The notes under the pieces were generated by a model. That model saw nothing but the letters and a program-made list of their open reading frames with translations. It was not told where the DNA came from and did not search any database. A DNA stretch of 64,000 nucleotides from Oscillospiraceae bacterium (lineage in GTDB: Bacteria; Bacillota; Clostridia; Oscillospirales; CAG-272), in NCBI GenBank assembly GCA_015063795.1, contig SVTL01000006.1, forward strand, positions 38,366 through 102,365, given 5' to 3'. Below are positions 39,646-47,793 of the stretch, one piece after another. Each line of letters starts with the position of its first letter. Position 1 is the first letter of the stretch. A program made the position numbers and the translations under genes.

Positions 39646-40779
39646 TCACTCACCGCGGACCATAAAGTAGGTGGGGATGCGGCGCGGTGTGGTGAAGGCC
39701 TTGTATTTGTTGATCATACCCTGCTTCTGATACTGGTCGAGGGTACTTTCGTCGATGTTGTATTTGGTGTAATAGTCCTTGTAATACATCATGGAGGAGG
39801 AGCCGCCGTCCAGCATGCCCGCCGAGACTGCGCCGTAATCGACCATGATGTCGATCACATCGTTGTGTGTGGCGCCCAGACTGCTGGCGGTGCGTCCGTC
39901 GGTGACCAGCAGGATGACCGTGCCGTCCTCGCGCTGACCGATGGCGGTGCGCTGGGCGGTGCCGTTGTTGCCGTCCTCGTAGTGGAGCTTGACCGAGTCG
40001 GCGGTCTTTTCAATGAGGATGTTGCCGGTCTGGAAGGAGACGCCGTCGCGGATGCCCAGCTCGTCGGCCTCGGCCTTGGTCAGCGGCTCGCGGACGATGA
40101 GCCGGTCGTTCTTGTCAAAGCCCATGAAGGTCTTGCGGTATCCGTCGTTCCACACGCAGGTGCCCTTGGAGTAGGTCAGCCCCATGGGACGGGCACCGTT
40201 TCCGCCTCCGCCGGTGTCCAGATATTCGCCGGCGTTGATGGCGGCAACCACGCCCTCCTTCTCGCAGGCATCGAAGATGCGGACGCCGTAGGCGGCGCTT
40301 TCGTAGTCATAGGTGGGACCGACAAAAACGCGGGAGGGATCCTTGACCAGAAGAATATACGCCTTGAACGTGGAGCCGTTGACCGTCTCGTAGCGGATGC
40401 CCTCGGGGTAGTCCGCCCATTCGTCGATCACAGCGCCGTTTTCATCCACCGGCGGCACATATTGCTCGATATCGATCTCTTCTGTGTTGACCACAAAGCT
40501 GTTGTCCCAGATCTCCTGCACTGTCTGCTCGGGCAGGACCAGACCGGGCACCCATTTGGTGGCACTGGCCTGCAGCGCAGAGAGCACCAGCAGGTTGCGG
40601 ACCGATTCACTGGGGCCGTAGGCAACGGTATAAAGCAGGATATACAAGGCCGTGATCAGCGAGATCAGCAGGGCGAGAAAGGCCACGCCGATGCGGAAAA
40701 AGACCTTGCCGACGGTCAACTTGTCCTTGCGGCGGCGGGGGGAGCGCCGTTTTTGCTTTTGTTTGATGTTCGTGTTCAT
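39646..40779 (-). CDS. Phosphodiester glycosidase (NAGPA) family membrane protein
   Basis: This 377-residue protein has a very basic cytoplasmic N-terminus (QKQKRRSPRRRKDK), one membrane helix near 27-50 and an extracellular NAGPA domain with AAINAGEYLDTGGGGNG, ILLVTDGRT and the signature AGMLDGGSSSMMYY. The family cleaves GlcNAc-1-phosphodiesters or related bonds, and in bacteria is linked to exopolysaccharide and wall-polymer trimming. It belongs to the minus-strand envelope operon. Confidence 0.9.
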   Translation of the reverse strand: MNTNIKQKQKRRSPRRRKDKLTVGKVFFRIGVAFLALLISLITALYILLYTVAYGPSESVRNLLVLSALQASATKWVPGLVLPEQTVQEIWDNSFVVNTEEIDIEQYVPPVDENGAVIDEWADYPEGIRYETVNGSTFKAYILLVKDPSRVFVGPTYDYESAAYGVRIFDACEKEGVVAAINAGEYLDTGGGGNGARPMGLTYSKGTCVWNDGYRKTFMGFDKNDRLIVREPLTKAEADELGIRDGVSFQTGNILIEKTADSVKLHYEDGNNGTAQRTAIGQREDGTVILLVTDGRTASSLGATHNDVIDIMVDYGAVSAGMLDGGSSSMMYYKDYYTKYNIDESTLDQYQKQGMINKYKAFTTPRRIPTYFMVRGE

Positions 40780-40848
40780 GTTGTTCTGACTCCGAAGAAG
40801 CGGACAGGGAAAAGGACCTCCCGTTCGCGTTGTATTTGTGATGCGCGT

Positions 40849-41307
40849 TCAGTCTTTTTTGAAAACCCACTTGCGCTGGATGAAATAGCTGATGAAGAAA
40901 AGAGCGGTGTCGGCGATGCCCTTGAAGAGCGTTTTGATCAGCGCACTCTCCTCGCCGAAGAGGAAGGTCAGCGCGGAAACGATGCCCGCCGAGCAGAGCA
41001 TCTGAGGGATCGCCAGCATGTAGTAGCGGAGCATGGCACGTTTGGTATCGCTTTTTTTCGCACTTTTGCCCTCGGTGAACACCATTTTGTGGTTGAGAGT
41101 GAAGTTGAACAGCGAGGAGACGATGCGCGCGATGACGGTGCAGACCGTGATGCTGTATCCGCCGAGAGAGGGCGTGAGCGCCAGGGAGAGCAGATAGAAG
41201 CCCAGCATATCCACCACGGTGGCCGAGGCGGAGGACAGCAGGAAGGTCGGAAGCCTGGACAGGGTGTGAAGAAGGGCTTTGAGGCGAGGATTGGTGTTAT
41301 GGTTCAT
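40849..41307 (-). CDS. GtrA family membrane protein
   Basis: This 152-residue protein has four membrane helices and the GtrA features FLLSSASATVVDMLGFYLL, IARIVSSLFNFTLNHKMVF and the terminal FFISYFIQRKWVF. GtrA-like proteins help move lipid-linked sugars across the membrane for polysaccharide decoration. Its start overlaps the end of the PIG-L gene by 11 bases, so it is translationally coupled. Confidence 0.93.
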   Translation of the reverse strand: MNHNTNPRLKALLHTLSRLPTFLLSSASATVVDMLGFYLLSLALTPSLGGYSITVCTVIARIVSSLFNFTLNHKMVFTEGKSAKKSDTKRAMLRYYMLAIPQMLCSAGIVSALTFLFGEESALIKTLFKGIADTALFFISYFIQRKWVFKKD

Positions 41308-42790
41308 GACGCGTCCGCCTTTTTTTACGGTTGATGATGCGGATCTGAATTGCCAGAAGGATCAGGAGGACAATGGCCGCAGCGGTCAGGCTCAGCAGGA
41401 TCAGCCAAAGGTGCCGGCTGTTCGATCCGCTTTGCGGCTCGTCTCCGAAGCAGCTCGGTTCGAGCGGAGTGCGGCTTGGATGCTCCGTCCCGTTTGCCGT
41501 TGTTCCGGACTCACCCGGAAGACTCTCTGCCGGAGATGTCCCGGTCGGTCTTTCGGCTTCTTCGGCGGGAGAAAGGCTCTCGGACAGCCGCTCGATCTCG
41601 GCATATTCGTCGTTTGAGGTGAGGTTTTCAAAAAAATCGTTTTTGCCAACGTCCTCGCCTACCGTGCGGAAGAACAGACCGAACTGTTTGGGGCTGTAGG
41701 TCTTGATGTCCGAAGCAGTGGGGACATTGACCCAGCGGGTGAACCAGGTCCATTGCTGGGAGTGATGGCAGGCATAGCCCTCCTTGGCCATGTCAAAGGC
41801 GGTCCTGCCGCCGAAGGCAGACAAGGGCTCGTCCAGATCCAGCACGATGGGATTGTCCTCCCACAGGTGCAGATAGACCTTGAAGGGCTCCCAGATACCG
41901 TATCGGACTTCGGAATCGGGAAAAAGTTCCGTATCCGCCGCCATTTTGATCGCTGTTTGGATGGTGTGGGCCAGCAGGCGGTGGGTGCCGTGGCCGTATT
42001 CGCCGTTGACGTCATGGGTGACCAGCACCGCAGGCTTGAAGCGGCGGAGCATCTCCACCTCAAAGGCGAGAAAATCCTCCTCGGTATAGCCTGCGTTTTT
42101 GTATACGCTGTTCGCCCCGTCCAAAGAGGTGGAATAGAGATCGGGAAAGGGGCCGATGACGGGGTAATGGCGCATTCCCGCCGTCCACAGGCCGTTGAGA
42201 AGCTCGTGGGGACGGGTGTGGGTGTCCCAGTTGTGGGTGAGATAGACCACCTGCACGTCCAGTCCGCGCTGACCGGCGTAGAGCGGAACGATGCCCGCGA
42301 AGAAGAGATGCTCGTCGTCGGAATGGGCGCCGAAGAGCATAAGATCCGCCTTTTGGTGGGAGGGCTCCCAGCGCTGGACGGTGTCGGGAATGGGTTCATC
42401 GCCGAAGGCCTTGATTTCCGATACCTTCTTTTTGTCCAGATGCAGCGTGACGCGGTCCTGCTTTTTGCCGAACAGGGAGGTCAGGTCGAGAAAAAGATGC
42501 AAAAAATCGTTCTCGTTGACGAGAACTCTCTGCCCCTCGCTGTCGGACAGCTCAAAGGCGCCGACGGGAGTATCGAAGAGGATGTAAACGGAGGTGAGAT
42601 CCTTTCCCGAAACGGTCAGTTCGGACACGGTGGCATAGCTGCTCTCTTTGCCGTCCTTCAGCGCGCCGGCGTGAGGGGACAGCGAAAAGTCGGCGGCATA
42701 TGCCGTCGGGCAGAGAGAAAAAAGCATCAGCAGAACCGCCGAAAACGCCAAAAGCAAGGGTGCGCGGCGGAAGAAAAAGCGTTTTTTCAT
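41297..42790 (-). CDS. Secreted, membrane-anchored PIG-L family deacetylase
   Basis: This 497-residue protein has a signal peptide (cleavage near AYAAD), a small N-terminal beta domain, a LmbE/PIG-L deacetylase domain with the zinc motif AHSDDE at 155-160 and HDVNGEYGHGTHR near 255, then a Ser/Thr/Pro-rich linker and a C-terminal membrane helix (LILLSLTAAAIVLLILLAIQI) with a basic tail. PIG-L enzymes remove N-acetyl groups from GlcNAc-type sugars. The extracellular placement suggests deacetylation of a surface glycan. It is the first gene of the envelope operon. Confidence 0.9.
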   Translation of the reverse strand: MKKRFFFRRAPLLLAFSAVLLMLFSLCPTAYAADFSLSPHAGALKDGKESSYATVSELTVSGKDLTSVYILFDTPVGAFELSDSEGQRVLVNENDFLHLFLDLTSLFGKKQDRVTLHLDKKKVSEIKAFGDEPIPDTVQRWEPSHQKADLMLFGAHSDDEHLFFAGIVPLYAGQRGLDVQVVYLTHNWDTHTRPHELLNGLWTAGMRHYPVIGPFPDLYSTSLDGANSVYKNAGYTEEDFLAFEVEMLRRFKPAVLVTHDVNGEYGHGTHRLLAHTIQTAIKMAADTELFPDSEVRYGIWEPFKVYLHLWEDNPIVLDLDEPLSAFGGRTAFDMAKEGYACHHSQQWTWFTRWVNVPTASDIKTYSPKQFGLFFRTVGEDVGKNDFFENLTSNDEYAEIERLSESLSPAEEAERPTGTSPAESLPGESGTTANGTEHPSRTPLEPSCFGDEPQSGSNSRHLWLILLSLTAAAIVLLILLAIQIRIINRKKRRTRHEP

Positions 42791-42843
42791 GAAAATTCGG
42801 GTTCTCCGTTCGGTTTTGAGCGAAAAATGAGCTTCATTTTCTT

Positions 42844-42872
42844 ATTATATCACTCTCTTTTTGCAAAGTCAA
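42844..42872 (-). promoter_or_regulatory. Promoter of the envelope operon
   Basis: On the minus strand TTGACT (42872-42867) and a perfect TATAAT (42849-42844) are 17 bases apart. Confidence 0.85.
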
Positions 42873-43002
42873 CAGAAAAGCGCAGACAATTCGCGGCAAT
42901 GAGACACTTTTTTTACATTTTTTTGATTGCCGAAAAAGGCGGAGATACAGGCAAAAAACGGCAATGTGTTCAAAAAAATTGCATGTGATGCAAAAAAGAC
43001 TC

Positions 43003-43031
43003 TTGACTTTTCACAAGATATATGAGATAAT
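43003..43031 (+). promoter_or_regulatory. Promoter of the AraC-type regulator
   Basis: TTGACT at 43003-43008 and GATAAT at 43026-43031 are 17 bases apart. Confidence 0.75.
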
Positions 43032-43124
43032 ATATAACTGTCATCTGCGGAATGGCAAGAACAGGCGGGTGATATCCATTTTTTGGATCACCTTATCTGA
43101 ATGAATTTGGGAGAGAAATTGCCG

Positions 43125-44030
43125 ATGTTTCATGATATCGAACTGCAGTGGGCGGCCACGTATGAGTACCCGCTGCCCTGGCACCTGCTGCCGCACCTGC
43201 ACAGCTTTTATCAACTTTTTTATATCATAGAGGGCGTGGCTGAGTTCACTGTGGACGGCCATGTGTTTCTGGTGGAGGCCGGACAGAGCGTGGTGGTCCC
43301 GCCGAACAGCATGCACGAGGCGAAGAGCGTCAACACCAAGGTGCTGCGCGCATCGGAGGTCATGTTCCGTCTCAAGGACGAGGCTCTGGCCAAGCGTCTG
43401 ACCGAGCGGCGCAGACTGCTTCGCAACAACACCGTTACCGATCGGCTCATTCAGTATGTCACCTCCTATTGCCTTTCGCGCGATCCGTCGGTCCATTGCT
43501 CGGCGGAGGGATATCTGCACACCCTTCTCTGGGAGCTGACCATGCCGCCCCAGGGCTTCGACAAGCTGGCCTGCAATGCCTATGAGATCGATGTCTCCGG
43601 CTTCTCGGAGGTGTCGGGCGAGGTGGTGCGCTACATCAGCGAGAATTACAGCAAGCAGATCACGCTGGAATCGCTGTCCAACGCCACGGGTTACCATAAG
43701 AGTTATATCTGTACCATCTTCAAAAAGGACACGGGCATCACGGTCAACGAATATCTCAACTTCATCCGCATCAAGCACGCCGCCGAGTATCTGACCTATG
43801 CCAACTGCGATCTGACCTCGGTGTGTGCGTCGGTCGGCTTTCTCAACATCAGCCACTTCAACCGTACCTTCAAAAAGTTCCTCAGCGTGCCTCCGGGGCA
43901 TTACCACCGCGTGGCCAAGACCAAGGTCAATTCCGCTTTGCTGGAGAAGAACTCCTTCGAGCATCTGGAGTCCGAGCCGCTGATGACCATGGCCGCACAG
44001 CTGGGCGCCATCGTGGACGTGTTTGAGTGA
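43125..44030 (+). CDS. AraC family transcriptional regulator
   Basis: The ATG at 43125 (MFHDIELQWA) has GGGAGAG nine bases upstream and is preferred to an ATG eight codons earlier, giving 301 residues. The N-terminal cupin domain (HLHSFYQLFYIIEG, VEAGQSVVVPPNSMHEA) should sense a small molecule, often a sugar. The C-terminal double helix-turn-helix (ITLESLSNATGYHKSYICTIFKK, SVCASVGFLNISHFNRTFKKF) binds DNA. The target is unknown; the divergent envelope operon is the nearest candidate. Confidence 0.93.
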   Translation: MFHDIELQWAATYEYPLPWHLLPHLHSFYQLFYIIEGVAEFTVDGHVFLVEAGQSVVVPPNSMHEAKSVNTKVLRASEVMFRLKDEALAKRLTERRRLLRNNTVTDRLIQYVTSYCLSRDPSVHCSAEGYLHTLLWELTMPPQGFDKLACNAYEIDVSGFSEVSGEVVRYISENYSKQITLESLSNATGYHKSYICTIFKKDTGITVNEYLNFIRIKHAAEYLTYANCDLTSVCASVGFLNISHFNRTFKKFLSVPPGHYHRVAKTKVNSALLEKNSFEHLESEPLMTMAAQLGAIVDVFE

Positions 44031-44087
44031 GCGAAAAGGCATTTCAAAAACAAGAGAATGACAGAAGCATAGAAAGCGGGAACGGGT

Positions 44088-45026
44088 ATGAATTTTCTTA
44101 CCATTGAATATTTTCTGACCGCGGCGGAGGAGCTGAACTTCACCCGCGCGGCCGCTAAGCTGTATATCTCGCCTCAGTCGCTGAGCTCGCACATCGCCAA
44201 ATTGGAGGAGGAGCTGGGCGTTGAGCTGTTCAACCGCACCCATCCCATGACGCTGACCTATGCGGGCGAGGTGATGGAGAACCGCATGCGTGAGATCACC
44301 GACATCAAGCGCCAGACCTTTCAGGAGCTGCGCGATATCAAGGATTTCCGCCGCGGCGTTCTGTCGGTGGGCGTGTCCCACACCCGCGGACGTGTGCTGC
44401 TGCCTGCCGTTCTGCCCGATTATCATGAGCGCTTTCCCACCATCGAATTCAAGCTGTTCGAGGGCAATACCGAGATGCTGGATGCCGCTCTGCAGCGCGG
44501 TGAGATCGATCTGATGATCAGTTTGCTCCCCTTTTCGGGCAACGGAGTGGAGAGCGTGGAGATCTGCCCCGAGGAGATCCTGATGCTGGTTCCCGATGCG
44601 CTGCTGCGCCGCTGTTTTCCTGAGAATTACGGCTATATCTGCTCCCGCCTCACCGAAAACGCCGATGTGAAGCTCCTCAAGGACTGTCCTTTTATTCTCA
44701 TGAATCCCGGCAACCGCGTCAGTCTCATTGCCGAGGAGATCTTCGAGGAGGCGAAGATCGATCCGCCGGTCCTGCTGAAGACCGAGAACATCGAAACGCT
44801 GCTTGAGCTCTGCTCGCGTGGCATGGGCATCACGTTTTATCCGAAAACGCTGATCAGCGATTTTGATGAGCATTCCTTCGCCGGCATCCATGCCTATTCG
44901 CTGAAGTATGCCAACGTGCACTGGACGGTGGGCGTCGGCTATATGAAAAACCGCTATCTGCCGCAGGCGGCGCGCGAGTTTATCAAGATGCTGAAAAATG
45001 TGGGCAAAAGCGGACGCTTCTCCTGA
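44088..45026 (+). CDS. LysR family transcriptional regulator
   Basis: This 312-residue protein starts MNFLTIEYFLTAAEELNFT and has the LysR helix-turn-helix (RAAAKLYISPQSLSSHIAKLEEELGVELF), a linker helix and a periplasmic-binding-protein-like effector domain (LLPAVLPDYHERFPTIEFKLFEGN). It lies 57 bases after the AraC gene on the same strand and immediately upstream of the peptide locus, so it may control either neighbour. Its ligand is unknown. Confidence 0.94.
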   Translation: MNFLTIEYFLTAAEELNFTRAAAKLYISPQSLSSHIAKLEEELGVELFNRTHPMTLTYAGEVMENRMREITDIKRQTFQELRDIKDFRRGVLSVGVSHTRGRVLLPAVLPDYHERFPTIEFKLFEGNTEMLDAALQRGEIDLMISLLPFSGNGVESVEICPEEILMLVPDALLRRCFPENYGYICSRLTENADVKLLKDCPFILMNPGNRVSLIAEEIFEEAKIDPPVLLKTENIETLLELCSRGMGITFYPKTLISDFDEHSFAGIHAYSLKYANVHWTVGVGYMKNRYLPQAAREFIKMLKNVGKSGRFS

Positions 45027-45092
45027 TAAAAACTGTGAAACATTGATAAGAAAAAACTTTCAGGAAAAAATTCAACATTTTTCACGAAACTC

Positions 45093-45120
45093 TTGACAAG
45101 TCAATTTTTTGTGCTATAAT
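45093..45120 (+). promoter_or_regulatory. Promoter of the small peptide/lipoprotein unit
   Basis: A perfect TTGACA (45093-45098) and a perfect TATAAT (45115-45120) are 16 bases apart. The leader to the peptide start is about 85 bases. Confidence 0.9.
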
Positions 45121-45211
45121 TATACATATAGTGTATCATTCTTTTTTGCAAAACAATGGCGAAAACCCGTTTCTTACCAATATATGATCGATAAGAAAGG
45201 ATATAAATGTT

Positions 45212-45349
45212 ATGAAAAAGCTGTATGCCGTTCCCGAGTTCGAGATGGTTCGCTTTGATTCCGTTCAGGCCCGCACCGAGGAAACCGAGACTGATATCGA
45301 AATGGATGATATCTTCGATCTCAGCGCCAATCCCGAAGGTGAAGAGTAA
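45212..45349 (+). CDS. Small peptide, candidate precursor of a RiPP-like system
   Basis: ATG at 45212 starts a 45-residue ORF ending at TAA 45347. It begins MKKLYAVPEFEMVRFDSV, has a Thr/Glu/Asp-rich middle (ARTEETETDIEMDD) and ends IFDLSANPEGEE. The MKK-Y-x-x-P-x-F/M-E pattern is seen in short peptides of gut Clostridia and Bacteroidia that lie near PqqD-like genes. It has no signal peptide and no cysteine. AAAGGA lies upstream with a long spacing of 11 bases. The HPr-kinase-like, PqqD-like and S26-type peptidase genes begin about 1 kb downstream, which suggests that this is their substrate. Its coding reality is supported by a strong promoter; its function is inferred. Confidence 0.75.
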   Translation: MKKLYAVPEFEMVRFDSVQARTEETETDIEMDDIFDLSANPEGEE

Positions 45350-45368
45350 GATCGATCTCAGAAGTCTT

Positions 45369-46112
45369 ATGAAATCCAAAATCATATTGCTTTCAGGCCT
45401 CGCGATAAGCGTGGCTTTCTGCCTTTGTGCATGTAATAAAGGCGAACCCTCCTATGATTACTATGAAGGAATCGGTCTGTATGAGAACAGCGGCGGAAGC
45501 GTGACAACTCATGCACCGGCCTCTTCTTCGATTCCACCTGCTTCTTCCGCTCAGCCCGAGACGAAGCCTGCGGCGGAAAGCTCGTCGGAGGCTCCCGAAA
45601 CGACCTCTGCGCCTGTGCAGACCGAGACCACGGCGGAAAAAACCACCGCGGAAACGACCACCAAGGCTCCTGTGACCACCAAGGCTCCTGTTGTGACCAC
45701 CACGGCCGCACCCGAGACCACGCGGACGCCCGAAACGATCGCTCCCCCCGAGCCGGTGACCAGCCCGGAACAGACCACCACAGCCGCTCCCGAAACGGAG
45801 GAGCCTGCGCTGACTTACCGTACCGAAGAAGAGGAAACGACCTCTTCTCCCGAGTCGATCTATGCGCCGCCTGTTCCCTCGTGGCCCGGAAGCGATGCCC
45901 CTGTGACCGCTCCGTCGGCCGGCGGAACGCCCTCCGCACCCACTGTTCCGATGTTTACCGCACCGTCTGCGGGCTGGGATCCTTCGGCTCCCTTTTTGCC
46001 CACGGATCCGTCTGTTCCGCTCTATACGACCGCTCCCCCTATTGTGAACGATCCGCCGCTGATCGACATTCCCGGATATGAGGAAGAGGTCGAGATCCCG
46101 GACTGGCTGTAA
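45369..46112 (+). CDS. Thr/Pro-rich mucin-like lipoprotein
   Basis: From ATG 45369 the protein is 247 residues. It starts MKSKIILLSGLAISVAFCLCAC with a lipobox, followed by NKGEPSYDYYEGIG and a long low-complexity region with TTKAPVTTKAPV and TTAAPETT units, then Pro/Ala/Ser-rich sequence and the end GYEEEVEIPDWL. No folded domain is visible. It starts 19 bases after the peptide stop with no good ribosome binding site, so translation may be coupled. Its stalk resembles the TAAPET repeats of the surface-protein array. It could display or anchor something at the cell surface. Confidence 0.8.
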   Translation: MKSKIILLSGLAISVAFCLCACNKGEPSYDYYEGIGLYENSGGSVTTHAPASSSIPPASSAQPETKPAAESSSEAPETTSAPVQTETTAEKTTAETTTKAPVTTKAPVVTTTAAPETTRTPETIAPPEPVTSPEQTTTAAPETEEPALTYRTEEEETTSSPESIYAPPVPSWPGSDAPVTAPSAGGTPSAPTVPMFTAPSAGWDPSAPFLPTDPSVPLYTTAPPIVNDPPLIDIPGYEEEVEIPDWL

Positions 46113-46164
46113 GATCCGCGAAGCGCGAATGCGCGGCACCGATTTGAAACACAGCATTTGACCA

Positions 46165-46199
46165 AGCGGGCAGGCTTTTCCGTCTGTCCGCTTTTTTTC
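46165..46199 (+). terminator. Terminator after the lipoprotein gene
   Basis: AGCGG-GCAGG pairs with TCTGT-CCGCT around CTTTTCCG and is followed by seven T. Confidence 0.8.
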
Positions 46200-46312
46200 A
46201 CACATTTTGATCGCCGCCGTTTTGATCTGTCTTAGAAGCAGGTCGGGAAACGAGATCAAACAAGATCCATTGTAATCAACACATCGAAGAACAGAAGGAA
46301 GGGGGCGTATCC

Positions 46313-47026
46313 ATGCCGCTGTACAGCATCGGCGGACTGAAGATCTGGATGGAGCCGCGGTATGAGCCGCTGACATCCCGTTCGCAGAAGTACCGCATCG
46401 AGGGCGGGGCAGAGGAATGCGACCTGCGCGCCGTGTATACCGATGAGGAGTGGGAAAGCGCGTTCGCACGCTACAAGGACGCTCCGCGCGGCTCGGTGGA
46501 ATATATGAAGACCGGCGCCCGTTTTTACACCGCGGCGCTGGCCTTGGGCTGCTTTTACCTGCATTCGTCGGCGGTGGTCTGCGACGGACGGGCCTACCTT
46601 TTTTCGGCCAACAGCGGGGTGGGGAAGTCCACACACACGCAAAACTGGCTCAAACGCTTCGGAAGCGGGCGCGCCTATCTTTTAAACGACGACAAGCCCC
46701 TCATCCGCCTTGTGAACGGTGTTTATTACGCTTGCGGCACTCCCTTTTCGGGCAAGACCGACCAGAGCCGCAACGAATCGGTTCCGCTGGCGGGAATCTG
46801 CTTTTTGTCGCGGGGAAGCGTCAATGAGATCGCGCGGATGGACAAGGGCGATGTTTTCCCGCTTTTGTATGAACAAACCGTCCGTCCGCCGCGGGAGGAC
46901 GATATGATGAAGCTTCTGGACATGGCCGAGAAGCTGATCGAGGACGTTCCGTTTTATCGGCTGACCTGCACGCCTGAAGAGGAATCGGCGGAGGTCTCCT
47001 ATGCCGGGATGCGTCCGGGCTGTTGA
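46313..47026 (+). CDS. HPr kinase-like protein (HprK C-terminal domain family)
   Basis: This 237-residue protein has the HprK-type P-loop SANSGVGKST at 98-107, preceded by FYLHSSAVVCDGRAY with H84 and followed by LLNDDKP near 124 and GTPFSGKTD. It lacks the N-terminal domain of true HPr kinases and belongs to the shorter group found in peptide-modification clusters, where some members phosphorylate the precursor peptide. It is followed 34 bases later by a PqqD-like gene, which supports that reading. The ribosome binding site is GGAAGGGGGG. Confidence 0.87.
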   Translation: MPLYSIGGLKIWMEPRYEPLTSRSQKYRIEGGAEECDLRAVYTDEEWESAFARYKDAPRGSVEYMKTGARFYTAALALGCFYLHSSAVVCDGRAYLFSANSGVGKSTHTQNWLKRFGSGRAYLLNDDKPLIRLVNGVYYACGTPFSGKTDQSRNESVPLAGICFLSRGSVNEIARMDKGDVFPLLYEQTVRPPREDDMMKLLDMAEKLIEDVPFYRLTCTPEEESAEVSYAGMRPGC

Positions 47027-47060
47027 GACATCCGGGCTGTTGAGAAAGGATTTGGAAAAG

Positions 47061-47336
47061 ATGAACGAGATCTATCGGATCAAAAAGGGCTTTCTTCTCC
47101 GCCGCATGGGAGGAAGCGCCGTGGTCGTGGCGGTGGACGAGGCCGCCAAGAGCTTCAAGGGCGTCATCAAGCTCAATGAGGTGGGCGCATTCCTGTGGGA
47201 GAGACTGAATGAGGGCGCCACCGTCGAGCAGCTTGTGCAGGCGGTCACCGATGCCTATGACGTGGAGCGTGAGCAGGCAAGGGCCAACATCGAGACCTTT
47301 CTTGCCAAGGCGAAGGAAGGCGGTCTGCTTGTCTGA
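47061..47336 (+). CDS. PqqD family peptide-binding protein (RiPP recognition element)
   Basis: From ATG 47061, preceded by AAAGGA, the protein is 91 residues. It has the PqqD pattern: an N-terminal beta region (KKGFLLRRMGGSAVVVAVDE), then FKGVIKLNEVGAFLWERLNEGATVEQL and a final winged-helix part (AYDVEREQARANIETFLAKAKEGGLL). PqqD domains bind leader peptides and deliver them to modifying enzymes. A tandem 18-base duplication (TCCGGGCTGTTGAGA repeated at 47013 and 47031) lies at the junction with the kinase gene. Confidence 0.92.
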   Translation: MNEIYRIKKGFLLRRMGGSAVVVAVDEAAKSFKGVIKLNEVGAFLWERLNEGATVEQLVQAVTDAYDVEREQARANIETFLAKAKEGGLLV

Positions 47337-47784
47337 GCTGAAAACGCCGGAGGAGATGCTGGCGCTTTGCGGCGAGATCCCCTTTGCCACAAAAGGGCGC
47401 AGCATGTGGCCGTTTGTTCGGGACAACCCCGACGCGGTGCGGATCGGCCGCATCGAAAAAGAGATCGTCAAGGGGGATGTGATCCTCTTCCGCTATCAGG
47501 GGCGCGTGCTTCTTCACCGCGTTTGCGGACAAGACGAGAACGGTTTTATCACGCGGGGCGACAATTGCATCGCCTGTGAAACAGGCATTGCCGAAGAGGA
47601 CGTCATCGGCATTCTGACCGGCGTGACGAGGAAGGGAAGCATCCGTACACCGGGCGGCATCGGATACAAGCTGTATAAGGCTCTCTGGTGCTCCAACCGT
47701 TTCTTTGTCCGCTTGACGCATATGGCGGTTTCTCTCCGCAGAGCGGTAAAAAGAAGGTTGAAGCGATCGGGGAAGAAGAGGTAA
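47329..47784 (+). CDS. S24/S26-type peptidase (SipW/ER-type signal peptidase fold)
   Basis: TTG at 47329, inside the end of the PqqD gene and with AAGGAAGG nine bases upstream, gives 151 residues. The S26 boxes are visible: TKGRSMWPF with the nucleophile Ser25, KGDVILFR, then VLLHRV with His63, where ER-type signal peptidases use His instead of Lys, and ITRGDN with Asp78. No N-terminal membrane helix is present and the C-terminus is very basic (RRAVKRRLKRSGKKR). It may cleave the small peptide upstream. Confidence 0.85.
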   Translation: MSELKTPEEMLALCGEIPFATKGRSMWPFVRDNPDAVRIGRIEKEIVKGDVILFRYQGRVLLHRVCGQDENGFITRGDNCIACETGIAEEDVIGILTGVTRKGSIRTPGGIGYKLYKALWCSNRFFVRLTHMAVSLRRAVKRRLKRSGKKR

Positions 47785-47793
47785 GGAGATTTT

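Larger units (their letters stand above)
42791..43124. other. Divergent regulatory region between PIG-L and araC-type genes
   Basis: It holds the two outward promoters at 42844-42872 and 43003-43031, and between them short repeats of GCAA/TTGC and CAAAAAA (42950-42995). No gene is seen. Confidence 0.65.

Noticed and set aside
45393..46634. 413-residue Arg/Gly-rich minus-strand frame across the lipoprotein gene
   Set aside because: It crosses the terminator and two genes, has no ribosome binding site, and is the antisense of a Thr/Pro repeat.
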